The notes under the pieces are model-generated. The model was given only the letters and a program-made list of their open reading frames with translations, ran no database searches and was not told the DNA's origin. A program made the translations under genes and the position numbers. Below, piece by piece: positions 1-11,851 of a stretch of DNA of 64,000 nt (position 1 is the stretch's first letter; each line of letters begins with the position of its first letter). The DNA comes from Xestospongia bergquistia (Eukaryota; Porifera; Demospongiae; Haplosclerida; Petrosiidae): contig OZ014423.1 in NCBI GenBank assembly GCA_963965975.1, positions 3,038,001 to 3,102,000 of the forward strand. Reading direction: 5' to 3'.

Positions 1-37
1 AAATTTTCCCCATGATTTCTTCTGGTGCAATTCTCTG

Positions 38-61
38 ATGGCTACAACTTCAATATATCTG
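38..61 (+). CDS. Possible first coding exon (8 codons) of the ankyrin-Roc-COR gene
   Basis: An ATG opens eight codons (MATTSIYL) that stop at a strong donor, GTAAGT, at 62. The exon would end in phase 0. The first clear ankyrin exon at 7639 starts in phase 0 and lacks a Met near its start, so the two are compatible. The frame is also open upstream to the window edge, so this could equally be the end of a longer exon or chance. Joining it to 7639 would need a 7.6 kb first intron containing the pogo element. Confidence 0.2.
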
Positions 62-540
62 GTAAGTCATACATAATTACAATCTATTTTATATTCAATG
101 ATCATAAGTAAATTATAGCTAGACCAACTCAAAACAGGAATAATTGGGTCTTGCCTGCTAGACTAGTGAGAAGTAAATGGAAAGATCTTAGGTATATATA
201 TATATATATATACCCGCTTTGCTTCATTGAGTGATGGTAGAAAAGTATTAACTTATAAACCAATTTATTTATTAGGAAAATGGTGTTCAAGTAGAAAAAT
301 GAAAAGAGCTCAATGAAAATATTGATAGAAAAAAGCTTAACAAAGATGGAAACATCAATAAAAATCTCTCTGTGTCTTGTAGACTGTTTTAGGAGTTATT
401 GCATTAAGGGAGTTTTTGATCATGAGGAAGGAATTCCAATTCCTATTTCTTATTTCTTCTGTGAACTTTAGTGTATTTTAAAATCCCAATTAATGACCCA
501 GTTGATGAGTTGCAATTACGTGTTCCTAACTCCATTTATG

Positions 541-1010
541 ACACATGCACCATTTCTAGGCTTTCTTGTTACTTAATGAAATGCAGAGTGTGAGTACTAC
601 AAGGTGTCTCTTAAAACTGAGCATAAGAGGGAAGTTGGGTTAGGTTGGGTTCTTGATTTTGATTGTATATTGTAGGTCTACTATTTACGAAAGCTAAGGA
701 CGGACATTCAAATTCTGTATAACCAAGTTTAAATGAAATTGTTATGTCCATCTGCAGCTTCCATAGAAGCCTAGGACAAACTTCAAATTACTGTTTCTTC
801 CTCTACCTTTGTATATTCAAAATTTAACAAGCCATGACTTTCAATTTTTTATTCCATTCTTTGAATGTGTGCCAATTCTAGGCTTTTACTTGTGACTTAA
901 TTAAACACAGAGCATGAATAACACAAGCAGTCTCTTAAAATCAAGTGTCAGTGAGATGTTTTCAGTTTGGTTGAGTTCCTGAGTTTGGTTGTATATTTTA
1001 GGTCTGTTGT
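541..1010. repeat. Diverged tandem duplication, period about 322 bp
   Basis: The block around TTCTAGGCTTT at 554 and its downstream stretch (cttaat, cagag, tctcttaaaa, ggttg, ttgtatatt, aggtct) recur in the same order from 876. The two copies differ by many substitutions and small indels, so the duplication is old. No coding content is visible. Confidence 0.6.
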
Positions 1011-1166
1011 ATACATTCCAATCCTATTCTCAATTATAGAACCTCTTTACTGTAATATTAAATTCCATCATCTCTGTACATTTTAAACTTAATTGTAGCT
1101 TACACCAACTGATTGCATGCATACTTAATTAAGTGGAAAAAGTAAAGGACATCTACTTTTTGATCA

Positions 1167-1276
1167 TTTCTATGAAGTATTTACTATCATTGTTAATCCT
1201 TTATATATGAAATTAATTATTGTAGACGTGCCTGTTAATACTAAATTAATAATTGCCTAAAGATACTTCATAGAAA
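1167..1276. repeat. 14-bp perfect inverted repeat, 82-bp loop
   Basis: TTTCTATGAAGTAT at 1167-1180 is the exact reverse complement of 1263-1276. The loop is very AT-rich. It may be the remains of a small inverted-repeat transposon; no target duplication was found. Confidence 0.5.
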
Positions 1277-4014
1277 GTTGCGTCTCTGTTTTCTAAGAGC
1301 ATTTTTTGTTGCTATGCTAAACTTTATACTTTAAAGTCAGAAAATAAATGCACTAAAGGTCAGCAAAGTAATGTTACATTATAATGAATGAATAGGATTA
1401 AATTAGTAGTGGGTGTAATTAGTATGCATAGCACATACCATACATCATTTATTAAATACTTGCGATGTTATTCTTTGAGTTATCACATGAAAATAAAAGC
1501 CCACGTGTCTGTGTGTAGAGTTGATTGTCTTTTTTGTAAGAACAAATGTATTAGCTACAGTAGTATAGTACTTTTATTTATATGATTAAACTTTTATAGT
1601 TCGAATGTACTTTAACCATACTGGCTCTCTCTTCAAGTGGTAGCCATTTTATTGATTAATAAAATTCACGAGATCACATTCCTCATGGTCAGTGGTATCT
1701 CCTATACTTTGCTTATTGTAAACTTTGTTATTGTGGGTTGTTTTATTATAGAAAATTACATCAAAAGAACAGATGGTCATCAGGATACCACATAACTTTG
1801 AAATTTTGGATTTGGTCGAGTTGTTAGAAAGTTATAATAAGATTTTTACTGGCAAGGTGAACACTAATAGACTATAGTTAGAGAGTTTGTTAAATTGGCA
1901 AATTCCTTTGAGATTTGTGCTTATTTTGGACACTGACAAATCAAAGTTATAACTGATGTATGTAGTATCAATGATAAGGTTTAAAAGGAAGGCTCAAAAT
2001 AAATTCTACTTTTGATATTCTAGATATTACCACTTGAAATAGTTACCTCCCCATATCCTGTTAACAATATATACATCCTGTGACTCTTACAAGGAATATG
2101 CAAGTATATCGTTTTATCTAACACTTTTAAGTACATGTTGAAAATTTGACCTGTTCATTATCATTGTTATAAGACATAGGTGGAAAAAAGTAAAATTTGG
2201 GCGGGTCACATGTTGAAATGTAAATTGATCTAAATCATCAAACTGCCAAAAAGGGTCAATTATCACTAAATTTTGCTTACATAGAATGACTCACTGTCCT
2301 CTCTTGTAACCAGTCAGGATTCTTAAGGGAATTTTTTTTATTTGAGTCATTATTCAGCATCTTCATAGCACGTTTCTCACACGTCAATATCTTCTTAATT
2401 GCAAATGTGGGCGAAGCATGTGTCTTTTTTTAATTAAGTGGGTGTACCGTGTGTCATATAATGGTGCCACAACGTCTATTATTACTGGTTAGTGGTCAGT
2501 TTTATGCCTTTTGCTTAAACTTGGCATACTGTGAGGTTTGTTATTGTTGTTTTACTAAATTATAATCTTATCTGATGTGTGGTTATATCTTTGTGTATAA
2601 AATTTGGTTTTGTTTTTTTTTCCATCCTATGTTGTGCATTAAGATAAAAAATAATGATTTTATAATCAAATAAATTGAACTGAGAAATTCCAACTTTCTG
2701 ACAATAACGTAAAAGTTGAGTAAAATCAACATAGAGTCGAAAATCAATGGACGGACAAATCTATTTTCAAATACTTTTTCTTCTAAAAATTTGAAGACAG
2801 CTTATTGCTTCCGTACAATGTGGCTCTTGGTTATGCTCAATAAATACACTTTCCTTTGCACAGTTTCCTAACTAAACTCCGTGTTGTGAATGAGCTCCGT
2901 TTTTGTTGCTTTTACGGACTTAAATGTATTTGCGGACACGTGGTATGTTTTGGCGGACAACACAACCTCAAGTCTAAACATTAGCTAGGAGTTTTCTGTC
3001 AGTTTCTGAGTCTTTCTCTTTCTAGCAACTAAATCTACCTCAAGTTAAACCTTAGCCAGGACTCTCTCGTATTAACTATTGTGGAAAGAATAAAACATGG
3101 TAATTTGTGATAATGTATAGATGTCCATGTGGAAGACTTATGGCTTGAACTATGTGTTAGCAATACCTTAGTCAACCCTGGCCATTTTAGTGATTAGTAA
3201 ATATGTCTGTAATAATAGAGTCAGTTCACTTTTTTAATAATAAGAGTGTTGTACTAAGGCTTAATAGCTGCTTGACTTTATGACTAACTTTACTGTAAGT
3301 AGGTAAACAAGTGATAGATACTTGAATTATAATAATCTGAGTGAAATAAATTTTTAAATGATAATCAATTAATTATATGACAATATTATTGTTTTTAATA
3401 CCTTTGAGAAAACAAGATAAAGTCATCCCATAAACTAAAATATGTCATAGACCATGTATTATACTGTAGGTATGATGTTATAGTAATAAGAATAGGAGGA
3501 AGGCTAGGCAGATAACATGTTAAACTCACTAGTCATTATTTTGATAGAGAGATGAGTTCTAATGAGTTGCTTATTCAAAATTCATGATATGATCAAAGGC
3601 TCTAAATATTTGCAGTATATAGTTATATCACATGTAGTCATTGGTGCAATGTAGAGAAGAGATGTATACCTTCAAGCATACTAGTAGACATATCTGCCTT
3701 ACTTATTTGTTTTCATCTGGTCTTATTGAATCTTCAGAATGCAGTAGTCCACTACAATGAGCTTGAGTCTTTCTATCTTTTATACATAACTGGGAGTCTC
3801 TATACAAAGCTATGACAAGTAGTATAAGATTGTGAAAAACCTTTGTACAAATAACTTATTGCAAACCATAAAGTTTATGTATTTTAAGTGGGTGTTGAGA
3901 CAATTAATTGTTTGAAAACATGCAAGTCCTTTTTTAAGTGCCCCTGACATGAGTCTATTTTTCTTTGTTTATATATGACTTATTATGTTATAGTTACATC
4001 TTCTTTAATAGCCT

Positions 4015-5880
4015 AGGTTATCCTCTGGAGGAAAAAAGCCAAGGGATAAGCACTACAAGCGGTGGAGTGAGACCCAGTTATGTATAGCAGCAAAGGACGT
4101 GGCTAAAGGACGATTTACTCTTAGAAAAGCTGCTGAAATGTATAATGTGCCAAAGTCAACATTATGGGATAGAGTGTCTGGTAATGTCTCTTTTGGTGCT
4201 CACAGTGGACCCCCTACATACTTAAATGACATTGAAGAAGAAGAACTAGTAACATTTTTGGTAGGTTCAGCTAAAATTGGCTTCGCTCGGACAAAGTAAC
4301 AAGTTCTTTGTATTGTCAAAGCAGCACTAGCGAAGAGACGTTAATGTGAAGTTGAAGATGTCAATGTCACTACTGGTTGGTGGGGCTCATTTGTGAAGCG
4401 GCATCCAAAAATGCGATTAAGATATGGATCCAAATTAGCATATCGTAGAGCTATTGCAGCTAACCCAGATGTCATAAATCGATATTTTGACTTGCTTGAA
4501 GAAACATTGAAGTTTAATAATTTGCTTGAATCACCAATGCTGATTTTTAACTGTGATGAGAGCGGGTTCCCATTGCAACATAAACCTGGCAAAATAATTG
4601 GAGTAGAAGGTCAGAGAGATATTTCCTGTATTACTAGTGGTGATAAAGCCCAAATTACTGTTTTGTCAGCATGCAGTGCTTCTGGTTACCTTTTGCCTCC
4701 GATGATAATTTTTGATCGGAAAAAAATCAAGCCCAATTTCACAACAGGAGAAATCCCAGGTACAGCATATGGGTTGTCTAAAAATGGATGGATAGATTCC
4801 GAATTGCTTCAGGAATGGTTTACTAATCACTTCTTACTTCACATCCTTCCACAGCGACCCATCTTGTTACTCCTGGATGGACATTCTTCACATTACCAAC
4901 CTCAATTGATCAGGACAGCTGCTGCAAATCAGATCATCTTATTTTGCTTGCCACCTCATACAACTCATTTGTGTCAACCACTGGACAGGTCATGTTTTAG
5001 GCCCTTAAAAGGGCATACAATAATGAGTGTCATCTCTACATGTCCTGTAATCCTAGGAAAGCCGTTAATAGATTTAATTTCACTGAAATTTTTAGTCAAG
5101 CCTAGACAAATGTGATGACACCAGCCAATATTGTTGCTGGGTTTAGATCCACTGGTATATACCCCCTCAACAGATATGCAGTATTACATTACTTGCAAAT
5201 TGAAGAGGATGGGAAAATAGATGTGATAGCCTCCAAGATGGGACTGTTTCTTCCTCTGTATAGCCCAGCCAAGTCTCATCCTCGTACCTGTATTACTTCC
5301 GATAGTGAAAGCATTGATTATTATGAGGAAGACAGTTGTAGTGAAGACAGTATCTGTGGTTATTATCGTAAATTTTCTGAAGACGAAGATTACATTACAA
5401 AAGTTCAGTCATCTACTCTTCATTACTTTACCTCAGCTACCAAGTATTAGAAAAAAACAAACCACAGTACTTGTGTTTTAACAAGTTTTAAAAATCTTCA
5501 GTTGATAAGAGAAAAAGAAATGAAGAAAGCAGATGAATCATAAGCTAAAAATCTTAGAAAGCAACAGCGAGAAAAGAAGGCAATGGAATGAGAACAGAAA
5601 AAGAAGGAAGTAGAGGAGAGAAAAAATAAAAGAGCAGTTGAAAAACCCGAGAAAGAGAGACAGAAGAAAGAAAAAAAACAAAGTGAACAGAGTACATCAA
5701 AATTTGATTTTACAGAAGAAGAGCACAGTCGGTTTTCTAGGGGTTTTGAGAATGGTTATGATCTACCTGACACCAGATATGAAAAATGGAAAAAAATATT
5801 CCATCCTGAAGAATTATCTTTAGACGCTACAGCATGTAAATCCAGTGGTGGAGACATCAGTCTCAGTGAAGTAGATGAGA
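4015..5880 (+). pseudogene. Pogo/Tigger-type transposase, broken
   Basis: This encodes a cut-and-paste DDE transposase of the Tc1/mariner-pogo group. An N-terminal Psq-type helix-turn-helix (FTLRKAAEMYNVPKSTLWDR) is followed by a DNA-binding stretch with GWWGSFVKRHP. Then comes a DDE core: NCDESG (first Asp), LLLLDGHSSHY (second Asp) and LPPHTTHLCQPLD (third acidic residue). The C-terminal part has TPANIVAGFRSTGIYP, then an acidic stretch and a Lys/Glu-rich tail to about 5820. The open frame extends upstream of 4099 to about 4024, after an acceptor-like TTTAATAG. Breaks seen are in-frame TAA at 4297-4299 and 4342-4344, a one-base deletion in the A-run near 5006-5012, TAG at 5103-5105, and several stops in the tail. 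Terminal inverted repeats were not located. Confidence 0.85.
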
Positions 5881-6032
5881 ATAGAAAGTGATATAGCCTG
5901 AGGTTAATTATACTTTGAATTTATGGCTTGCTATTTTAGAAAGTGCACTAGAACAGTCACCCAAAAGTTCTCAAATTTCCAGTATGTGTAATGTATATAT
6001 ATATTGAAGTATTTTTGAGTTAATTATTATAG

Positions 6033-6125
6033 CTACAGGGAGGAAGAGATGTACCAGAAATACTAGCAAGAGAAGTGAAGAGATACCACTCAGTGAATAT
6101 GACAAGAATGGACTCAGTGATAATG
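6033..6125 (+). pseudogene. Probable 3' exon of the pogo-type transposase gene
   Basis: This open segment has an AG acceptor at 6031-6032 and a GTATGT donor at 6126. It encodes a basic then acidic stretch (KRCTRNTSKRSEEIPLSEYD). It lies between the transposase tail and the PHD-like exon, so it is probably a linker exon. Exon status is inferred from splice sites and open frame only. Confidence 0.45.
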
Positions 6126-6266
6126 GTATGTGATATTATATTATAACTAACCCTTGACTAGTGGCTTGCCATTTTAGAAACTACACTAGAACAGTCAAAG
6201 AATAACCTGACAACCAGTATGAAAATATTCACAATATAATAATACAATTCATGTATTTTATTACAG

Positions 6267-6423
6267 AAAAACTATCAGCATGTTTTATAATAATTTATGT
6301 TTTCACACTAAAGGGACTAATTGGGTGGAGTGTGAAAAATGTTTCCAGTGGTACCACATGATATGTGTTGGGATCAAGAAAGAAAAATCACTAAATTTTG
6401 TTTGTTTTATGTGTGACATATAA
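6267..6423 (+). pseudogene. PHD-finger-like terminal exon of the pogo-type element
   Basis: After an acceptor (TTACAG, ends 6266) the reading frame contains NWVECEKCFQWYHMICVGI and then FVCFMC, before TAA at 6421-6423. This matches the second half of a C4HC3 PHD finger: Cys-x2-Cys, Trp-Tyr-His-x2-Cys, and a final Cys-x2-Cys. The first Cys pair lies around 6280-6300 and appears to need a frameshift to join. PHD fingers read histone tails, so in a transposase this suggests chromatin-guided targeting (inference). Membership in the element rests on order and strand. Confidence 0.6.
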
Positions 6424-7638
6424 TAATTAACTACTAGACTTTTTGTAGTAAAAAGTATTTCTTCATCCACAGTGAGTTTGTAAAATTAATAAACAGTAAT
6501 TGTGATTGTCAAATTTGAGTTAATAAATAACAAAAACTTATCACCTACTTTAGAAAAGCACTTCTCTTAAATGTCCGTTTATTCCGTCCATGAGTTCATG
6601 TTTTCAAAGAGATGTATATTCAGAACTGTACGTAGAAATTTCTCCAAATTTTGACGTTTAATTCTTTACATATTATATAGTGTTCAAAAGCAGAGAAAAC
6701 GTTCAAGCTATAATTGTTACCAAGATATGGTCATCGTTCGAATCTATATAAGAATGTCCGTATTATCATTATCTCTAGTGTACAGGATATATTCTTGTAA
6801 ATTGTACAAAGAGATTTCTTTTTCAGTATATTTTTTGGCAATAACTATATGACGGATTTGGGCACTCGAAGCTGGTGTCAAAAGTCAGCTTCGAACGCTC
6901 CGTTTTTTTAAAAACAGTAAAAACACCAGTGTGTCCTATCATTGAGCCACGCCTCTATATTAAATTTACATAAATCAATAAATAAATTTTAAAGTAAGAA
7001 ATAATTCTGCAACTTTTTGAACTCTTTTTGTTGTCCACCATTTTGTCCTGCTGGGTGTGTGTGGCTAGTCTTGCATAGCTAGCTCCTCTCGTAAAATGAT
7101 ACAAGACAACTTAATAACATGCTTAAATTTTTTGGCAGAAGATTTCAATTTAAGAGTCTCTCACTAAGTGAGATCTGTCAACGTTGTCACTTGAAAAGTA
7201 ACAATTAAATAAGTAATCATTTCTTTGAAATTTACTCTTACTATCTAGTGTGTCAGTGATATTATGAAGTATTAAAAAAAGTTTGTAGTAATGACTTAAA
7301 TGGTCCTTATAATTCCATTTCATTAAACAAATTAATATCATAATAATATTGTTAATTCTACTGTGTTTTATTTAATTATTATCACTGTCTACATGATGTT
7401 ACATGATGTTGAAGTAAACTTGTATTATGTTAGTACATGTTATTATTAGTTAAATATTAGTAGATAAAACAGGAGTAGACTATGAGTAAAGTACATGTAC
7501 TTTATATACATGAATACATGAATACATTGATTACATATCATCAATGTTGTCTAGTAATATATGTATCTCTGATATAATTCTAAAATATACTACTGTCAGT
7601 TATTTCTTGTATAATGTCTGTCTCAATCTTTATATTAG
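6424..7638. other. Non-genic, with one hairpin
   Basis: I see no exon here. At about 6852-6905 an imperfect hairpin has the perfect core TCGAAGCTG / CAGCTTCGA and outer CGGA/TCCG pairing. It may mark a transposon end. The rest is AT-rich. Confidence 0.5.
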
Positions 7639-7734
7639 GAAGAACACCTTGTTAAGGCAGCTCATAAGGGTGATCTTGATGTAATAAAGAGTGCCATAGA
7701 AGACGGCTCTGTTTGTGTCAACACTATGGATGAA
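7639..7734 (+). CDS. Ankyrin exon 1
   Basis: 32 codons (EEHLVKAAHKGDLDVIKSAI...) between AG and GTAAGT, phase 0-0. The KAAHKGDLDVIK core is typical of a capping first ankyrin repeat, so this is probably the N-terminal repeat. Confidence 0.8.
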
Positions 7735-8062
7735 GTAAGTCCATGTTATACATAATACTTACTGACTTATAGACATTTTTTACCAATATGCATTAATATG
7801 ACAAACAGTTATAATGAGGTTCATGGAAATAGTGATACCAGATTTATAGTACAGGGTTAACATTATACTATCAAGAATGACACCATATTGATGTGAACTG
7901 TAAAAAATGTCACAATTATCTGATAAATAGTTCTATATTGTAGTACATGTGACTGTGTTATATGAACCTGATATCTACAAATGGTATTTATTATCTAAAA
8001 GATACATGTAGATTTAGTACAGTGTGATTAAATTATATGATACTTTCTCTGTCTCTACTTAG

Positions 8063-8161
8063 TATGGCAGGATTATGTTACATCATGCTGCTAATAATGG
8101 ACAGAATAATATCATCAGTTGTTTGCTTTGTATTAGTGCAAACCCCAATATACAGGATAAG
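8063..8161 (+). CDS. Ankyrin exon 2
   Basis: 33 codons (YGRIMLHHAANNGQNNIISC...), acceptor ACTTAG, donor GTAAGT, phase 0-0. The MLHHAANNGQ stretch matches the TPLHxAxxxG core. Confidence 0.85.
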
Positions 8162-8610
8162 GTAAGTATTTGCAAATAATGTTATATGTTACAAATTATT
8201 CTGGTAATGTGCTTAATATCATATGATAAGTACATGACTTTTGTGTTCATATTGTCACATATGACTATCACAGTAAACTATTGTTATAGTGTCAAATATC
8301 ACTGCAATTATATAATGTACAATATGTATTATTTAATTGAAGATTGTTCGTGTTAAGTTTGTGCTTTGAATATAACTATAATGACTGGTCATACATAGTG
8401 TTCACACTGCAAATGTATTTGTTGTGACTTCACAGATTATTTTAAAGTTTTGAGGTTTAGTTTATTATTTAAGACAGTTATATGTAGTTTTATATTAGGT
8501 AGACATAATTTATGATGAAGTAACTTTAACAGAGTATGAATTTTCTATTGTATTATTCGCTTTTGCCATATAGTTTTACTAAAGTGACAATAATATTATA
8601 TCTTATTTAG

Positions 8611-8709
8611 AATGGCATGACTCCATTGCATGTAGCATGTTCCAATGGTCATGATAAAGTAGTACAAGTATTATTAGACCATGGTGTTCAAGTAAATGTT
8701 CAAGGCAAG
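8611..8709 (+). CDS. Ankyrin exon 3 (copy C of the 1.07-kb duplication)
   Basis: 33 codons (NGMTPLHVACSNGHDKVVQV...), acceptor TTTAG, donor GTCAGT. A canonical ankyrin repeat. Exons 4 and 5 are recent copies of this unit together with its introns. Confidence 0.9.
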
Positions 8710-9686
8710 GTCAGTAACATATCTTTTGTTCATTTTAAGTTAAGTAGAACAACAGAAATTAATAAGGTTACTTTGGTAATAAAAACACAAATGAATTTGA
8801 TAATGTGTTTATGAAAGTGTCAAGTGCAAATGAGTTGTCCTTACTACAATACATTTGTAGATATAGTTGTATTTGGAATTCAATTTATATTTGCATTAAA
8901 ACTATGATCTTTTAAAGTTTTATTTATATATCCTTAGCTGACCACAAATACAATGTTAACTGCTCTTATTTTTATCACTTTTAGCCCTTTCAAATTGCTT
9001 ATTGAGAAATTATAACATGTTAATTTAAACCTTCTATATAACAATTAATGTGTTTAATAATAAGAGATAGATTTGAGGTGTCATTGTTGTTGCTGAGCTT
9101 GCAATGACTAGTCATAATGAACATACTACAAATATACTTGTTGATGTACTTGTATTTCTGATATAATACTTTATGGCTTATAAGTGTAGTAATACTATCA
9201 TTTCATAACTGTAAACACGTTTGTGTTCATTTGTATGTAATTGTATCTTTTTAACCTGGTATTAAAATGGACAAGCGGTGTTAATTCAACATTTATTTAT
9301 ATAGCTTACCTGGCCACAAATACAATGTCAACTGTTCTTTACATCTCTTCCAAATTACTTGTTAGCAAAATTATAACTTGTGAATTTATACCTTTATTTT
9401 TAATTGTCAAAGTTTTAGTAATAACAAATAAATTTGAAGTGTCATTGTTGCTAATCTTTCAATGACTGGTTATAATGTACATACTGCAAATGTAGTTGTT
9501 ATGACTTCATAGTTTATATTAAATTTTTGAGGTGTAGTTTATTATTAAAGATAGTTATATGTAATTTTATATTAGGTAGACATAATCTATGATGAAATAA
9601 CTAACAGAGTATGAATGTTCTGTTGTATTATTCTCATTTGCCATCCAATTTCACTAAAGGTGACAATAGCGTTATATCTTATTTAG

Positions 9687-9785
9687 GATGGCCTAACTCC
9701 ATTGCACTTAGCATGTTCTAATGGTCACGATAAAGTAGTACAAGTATTACTAGACCATGGTGTTTAAGTGGATGTTCAAGCCAAG
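9687..9785 (+). pseudogene. Ankyrin exon 4, in-frame stop
   Basis: 33 codons (DGLTPLHLACSNGHDKVVQV...), phase 0-0. Codon 27 is TAA (9765-9767), where both sister exons 3 and 5 have CAA, so this is a C-to-T nonsense change. Because the exon is frame-neutral, skipping it would restore the protein. Confidence 0.9.
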
Positions 9786-10760
9786 GTCAGTAACATATCA
9801 TTTGCACATTTGAATTTAAGTAGCACAACAGAAATTACTAATGTTAATTTGGTCATAAAACACAATTGAATTTGATAATATGTTTTTAAAATTGTTAAGT
9901 GTCTTATAAAATGAGTGATGGTATTATCCTTACTACAATACATTTGTAGATGTAGTTGTATTTTGAATTCAATATATCTTTTTCATTAATATATGATTTT
10001 TTAAAGTTTTATTTATATGGCCGCAAATGCAATGTTCACTTCTCTTTTTTTCACTTTTAGCCCTTTCAAATTGCTTATTGAGAAATTATAACATGTTAAT
10101 TTAAACCTTCTATATAATAATTATAGTTTTTAATAATAAGAGATAGATTTGATGTGTCATTGTAGCTGAGCTTGCAATGACTAGTCATAATGAACATACT
10201 ACAAATATACTTGTTGATGTACTTGTATTTCTGATATAATACTTTATGGCTTATAAGTGTAGTAATACTATCACTTCATACTGTAAACACCTTTGTGTTC
10301 ATTTGTATGTAATTGTATCTTTTTAACCTGGTATTAAAATGGACAAGCGGTGTTAATTCAACATTTATTTATATAGCCTTACCTAGCCACAAATACAATG
10401 TTAACTGTTCTTTATATCTCTTCCAAATTACTTGTTAGCAAAATTATAACTTGTGAATTTATACCTTTATTTTTAATTGTCAAAAGTTTTAGTAATAACA
10501 AATAAATTTGAAGTGTCATTGTTGCTAATCTTTCAATGACTGGTTATAATGTACATACTGCAAATGTAGTTGTTATGACTTCATAGTTTATATTAAATTT
10601 TTGAGGTGTAGTTTATTATTAAAGATAGTTATATGTAATTTTATATTAGGTAGACATAATCTATGATGAAATAACTAACAGAGTATGAATGTTCTGTTGT
10701 ATTATTCGCATTTGCCATCCAATTTTATTAAAGGTGACAATAACATTATATCTTATTTAG

Positions 10761-10859
10761 AATGGCATGACTCCATTGCACGTAGCATATTTCGATGGTC
10801 ATGATAAATTAGTACAAGTATTACTAGACCATGGTGTTCAAGTGTGTGTTCAAAGCAAG
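10761..10859 (+). CDS. Ankyrin exon 5 (copy E)
   Basis: 33 codons (NGMTPLHVAYFDGHDKLVQV...), acceptor TTTAG, donor GTCAGT. It is intact. The intron that follows contains the Ty3/gypsy element, inserted 22 bp after the donor boundary. Confidence 0.88.
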
Positions 10860-10886
10860 GTCAGTAACATATCATTTGCACATTTG

Positions 10887-11084
10887 TGTAATGTTACTCG
10901 TAACTCAAAATAACTCTTTTACAAACAAACAACGACCTCTCTTCTTACTAAAGACACACATGATAATAATACAAAACTGAGCATGCTCAAACATTACAAT
11001 AACAACACAATATGAATAATCATAAGATAAATACACAAGTATATGAATAACCATAAGATACATACACAAATGCAATCCATTACA
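10887..11084 (-). repeat. 3' LTR (minus-strand orientation)
   Basis: 198 bp, TGTAATG...CATTACA, with the same 7 bp inverted at both ends. It is identical to 14924-15121 except for one base. Its left edge abuts the target duplication ATTTG. Confidence 0.93.
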
Positions 11085-11095
11085 TCTCCCCTCTT
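11085..11095 (-). other. Polypurine tract of the LTR element
   Basis: The minus strand reads AAGAGGGGAGA immediately before the 3' LTR, the expected primer for plus-strand synthesis. Confidence 0.8.
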
Positions 11096-11098
11096 AAG

Positions 11099-11851
11099 CT
11101 AATAAGTAAGTCTGTCTGGGGGACGAACAGTTATTCCTGAGCGAGAACGGGTTGTAGGTCTAGTTTCCAACTCTGTATCAGTTGATTCTTCACTTCTGAC
11201 TCTAAGGTCTCTTTGATTTCTACGAACTTGTCCAGATGGCGTATTGACTAAATAAGATCTAGGAGTATTAGCAGGTTGAACAATTTGACCAGGTACCTGT
11301 CTTCCTCCAGTATTCACCCACACTGATAAGTCATCTGGATATGGTGGTAAAGGTCTGACTCGATGACGACGGTCATAATAACGCTTTTGTTCCACCTTGA
11401 GTTTCTGGTCTAGCCTCCTGAAATTCTTAAGATATGGCCATTTAGGAATAAAGAGATGTTTAATCTGTGGAACATTAGTACGTACCCTGCGACCCATTAA
11501 TAATTCAGCTGGGCTGAGTCCACACCAAGGCATAGGAGTTGCCCTGTAGGTTAAAAGAGCCAAATGAATGTCTTGTGAATTTTCCAATAGATGTTTCACT
11601 GTCTTTACTGTCCTCTCAGCTAAGCCATTTGACTGAGGGTAATAGGGACTGCTTGTAACATGTACAAAGCCATACGACTGTCTAAACTCATTCATTTCCT
11701 CAAAAACAAACTGGGGTCCATTATCACTCATAAAGGTTAGGGGAATTCCATGCAGGGAGAAAATAGACTTTAAAGCTGTTATTACATTCGTGGAGGTTGT
11801 AGAGGTGAGCTTTTGGACTTCCACAAATCTGGAATAGTAATCCACTACCAA
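11099..11851 (-). pseudogene. Integrase core and C-terminal part of the Ty3/gypsy element
   Basis: 250 codons: VVDYYSRFVEV, the second catalytic Asp in FMSDNGPQF, and the catalytic Glu in YYPQSNGLAERTVK. A basic C-terminal region follows and ends at TAG (11101-11099), four bases from the polypurine tract. No chromodomain signature is visible. Confidence 0.92.

Larger units (their letters stand above)
62..4000. other. AT-rich non-genic stretch
   Basis: I see no supported coding exon here. It holds a (TA)n microsatellite at 192-212, a diverged tandem duplication at 541-1010, a 14-bp inverted repeat (1167-1276), and a short repeated phrase starting CCTCAAGT at about 2967 and 3039. If 38-61 is the first exon of the ankyrin gene, this is part of its first intron. 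Confidence 0.5.
8400..10886 (+). repeat. Tandem 1.07-kb exon-plus-intron duplication (copies C, D, E)
   Basis: Exons 3, 4 and 5 start at 8611, 9687 and 10761, so the period is 1076 then 1074 bp. Intron sequence is duplicated along with the exons. Copies D and E are near-identical over about 1 kb; copy C is more diverged. The unit after exon 5 is split by the LTR retrotransposon at 10887-15121 and resumes at 15122-15308. Confidence 0.9.

Noticed and set aside
2746-6592. TGGACGGA / TCCGTCCA as terminal inverted repeats of the pogo-type element
   Set aside because: Only 8 bp match, they are not flanked by the TA duplication expected of pogo elements, and similar CGGAC phrases occur elsewhere nearby.
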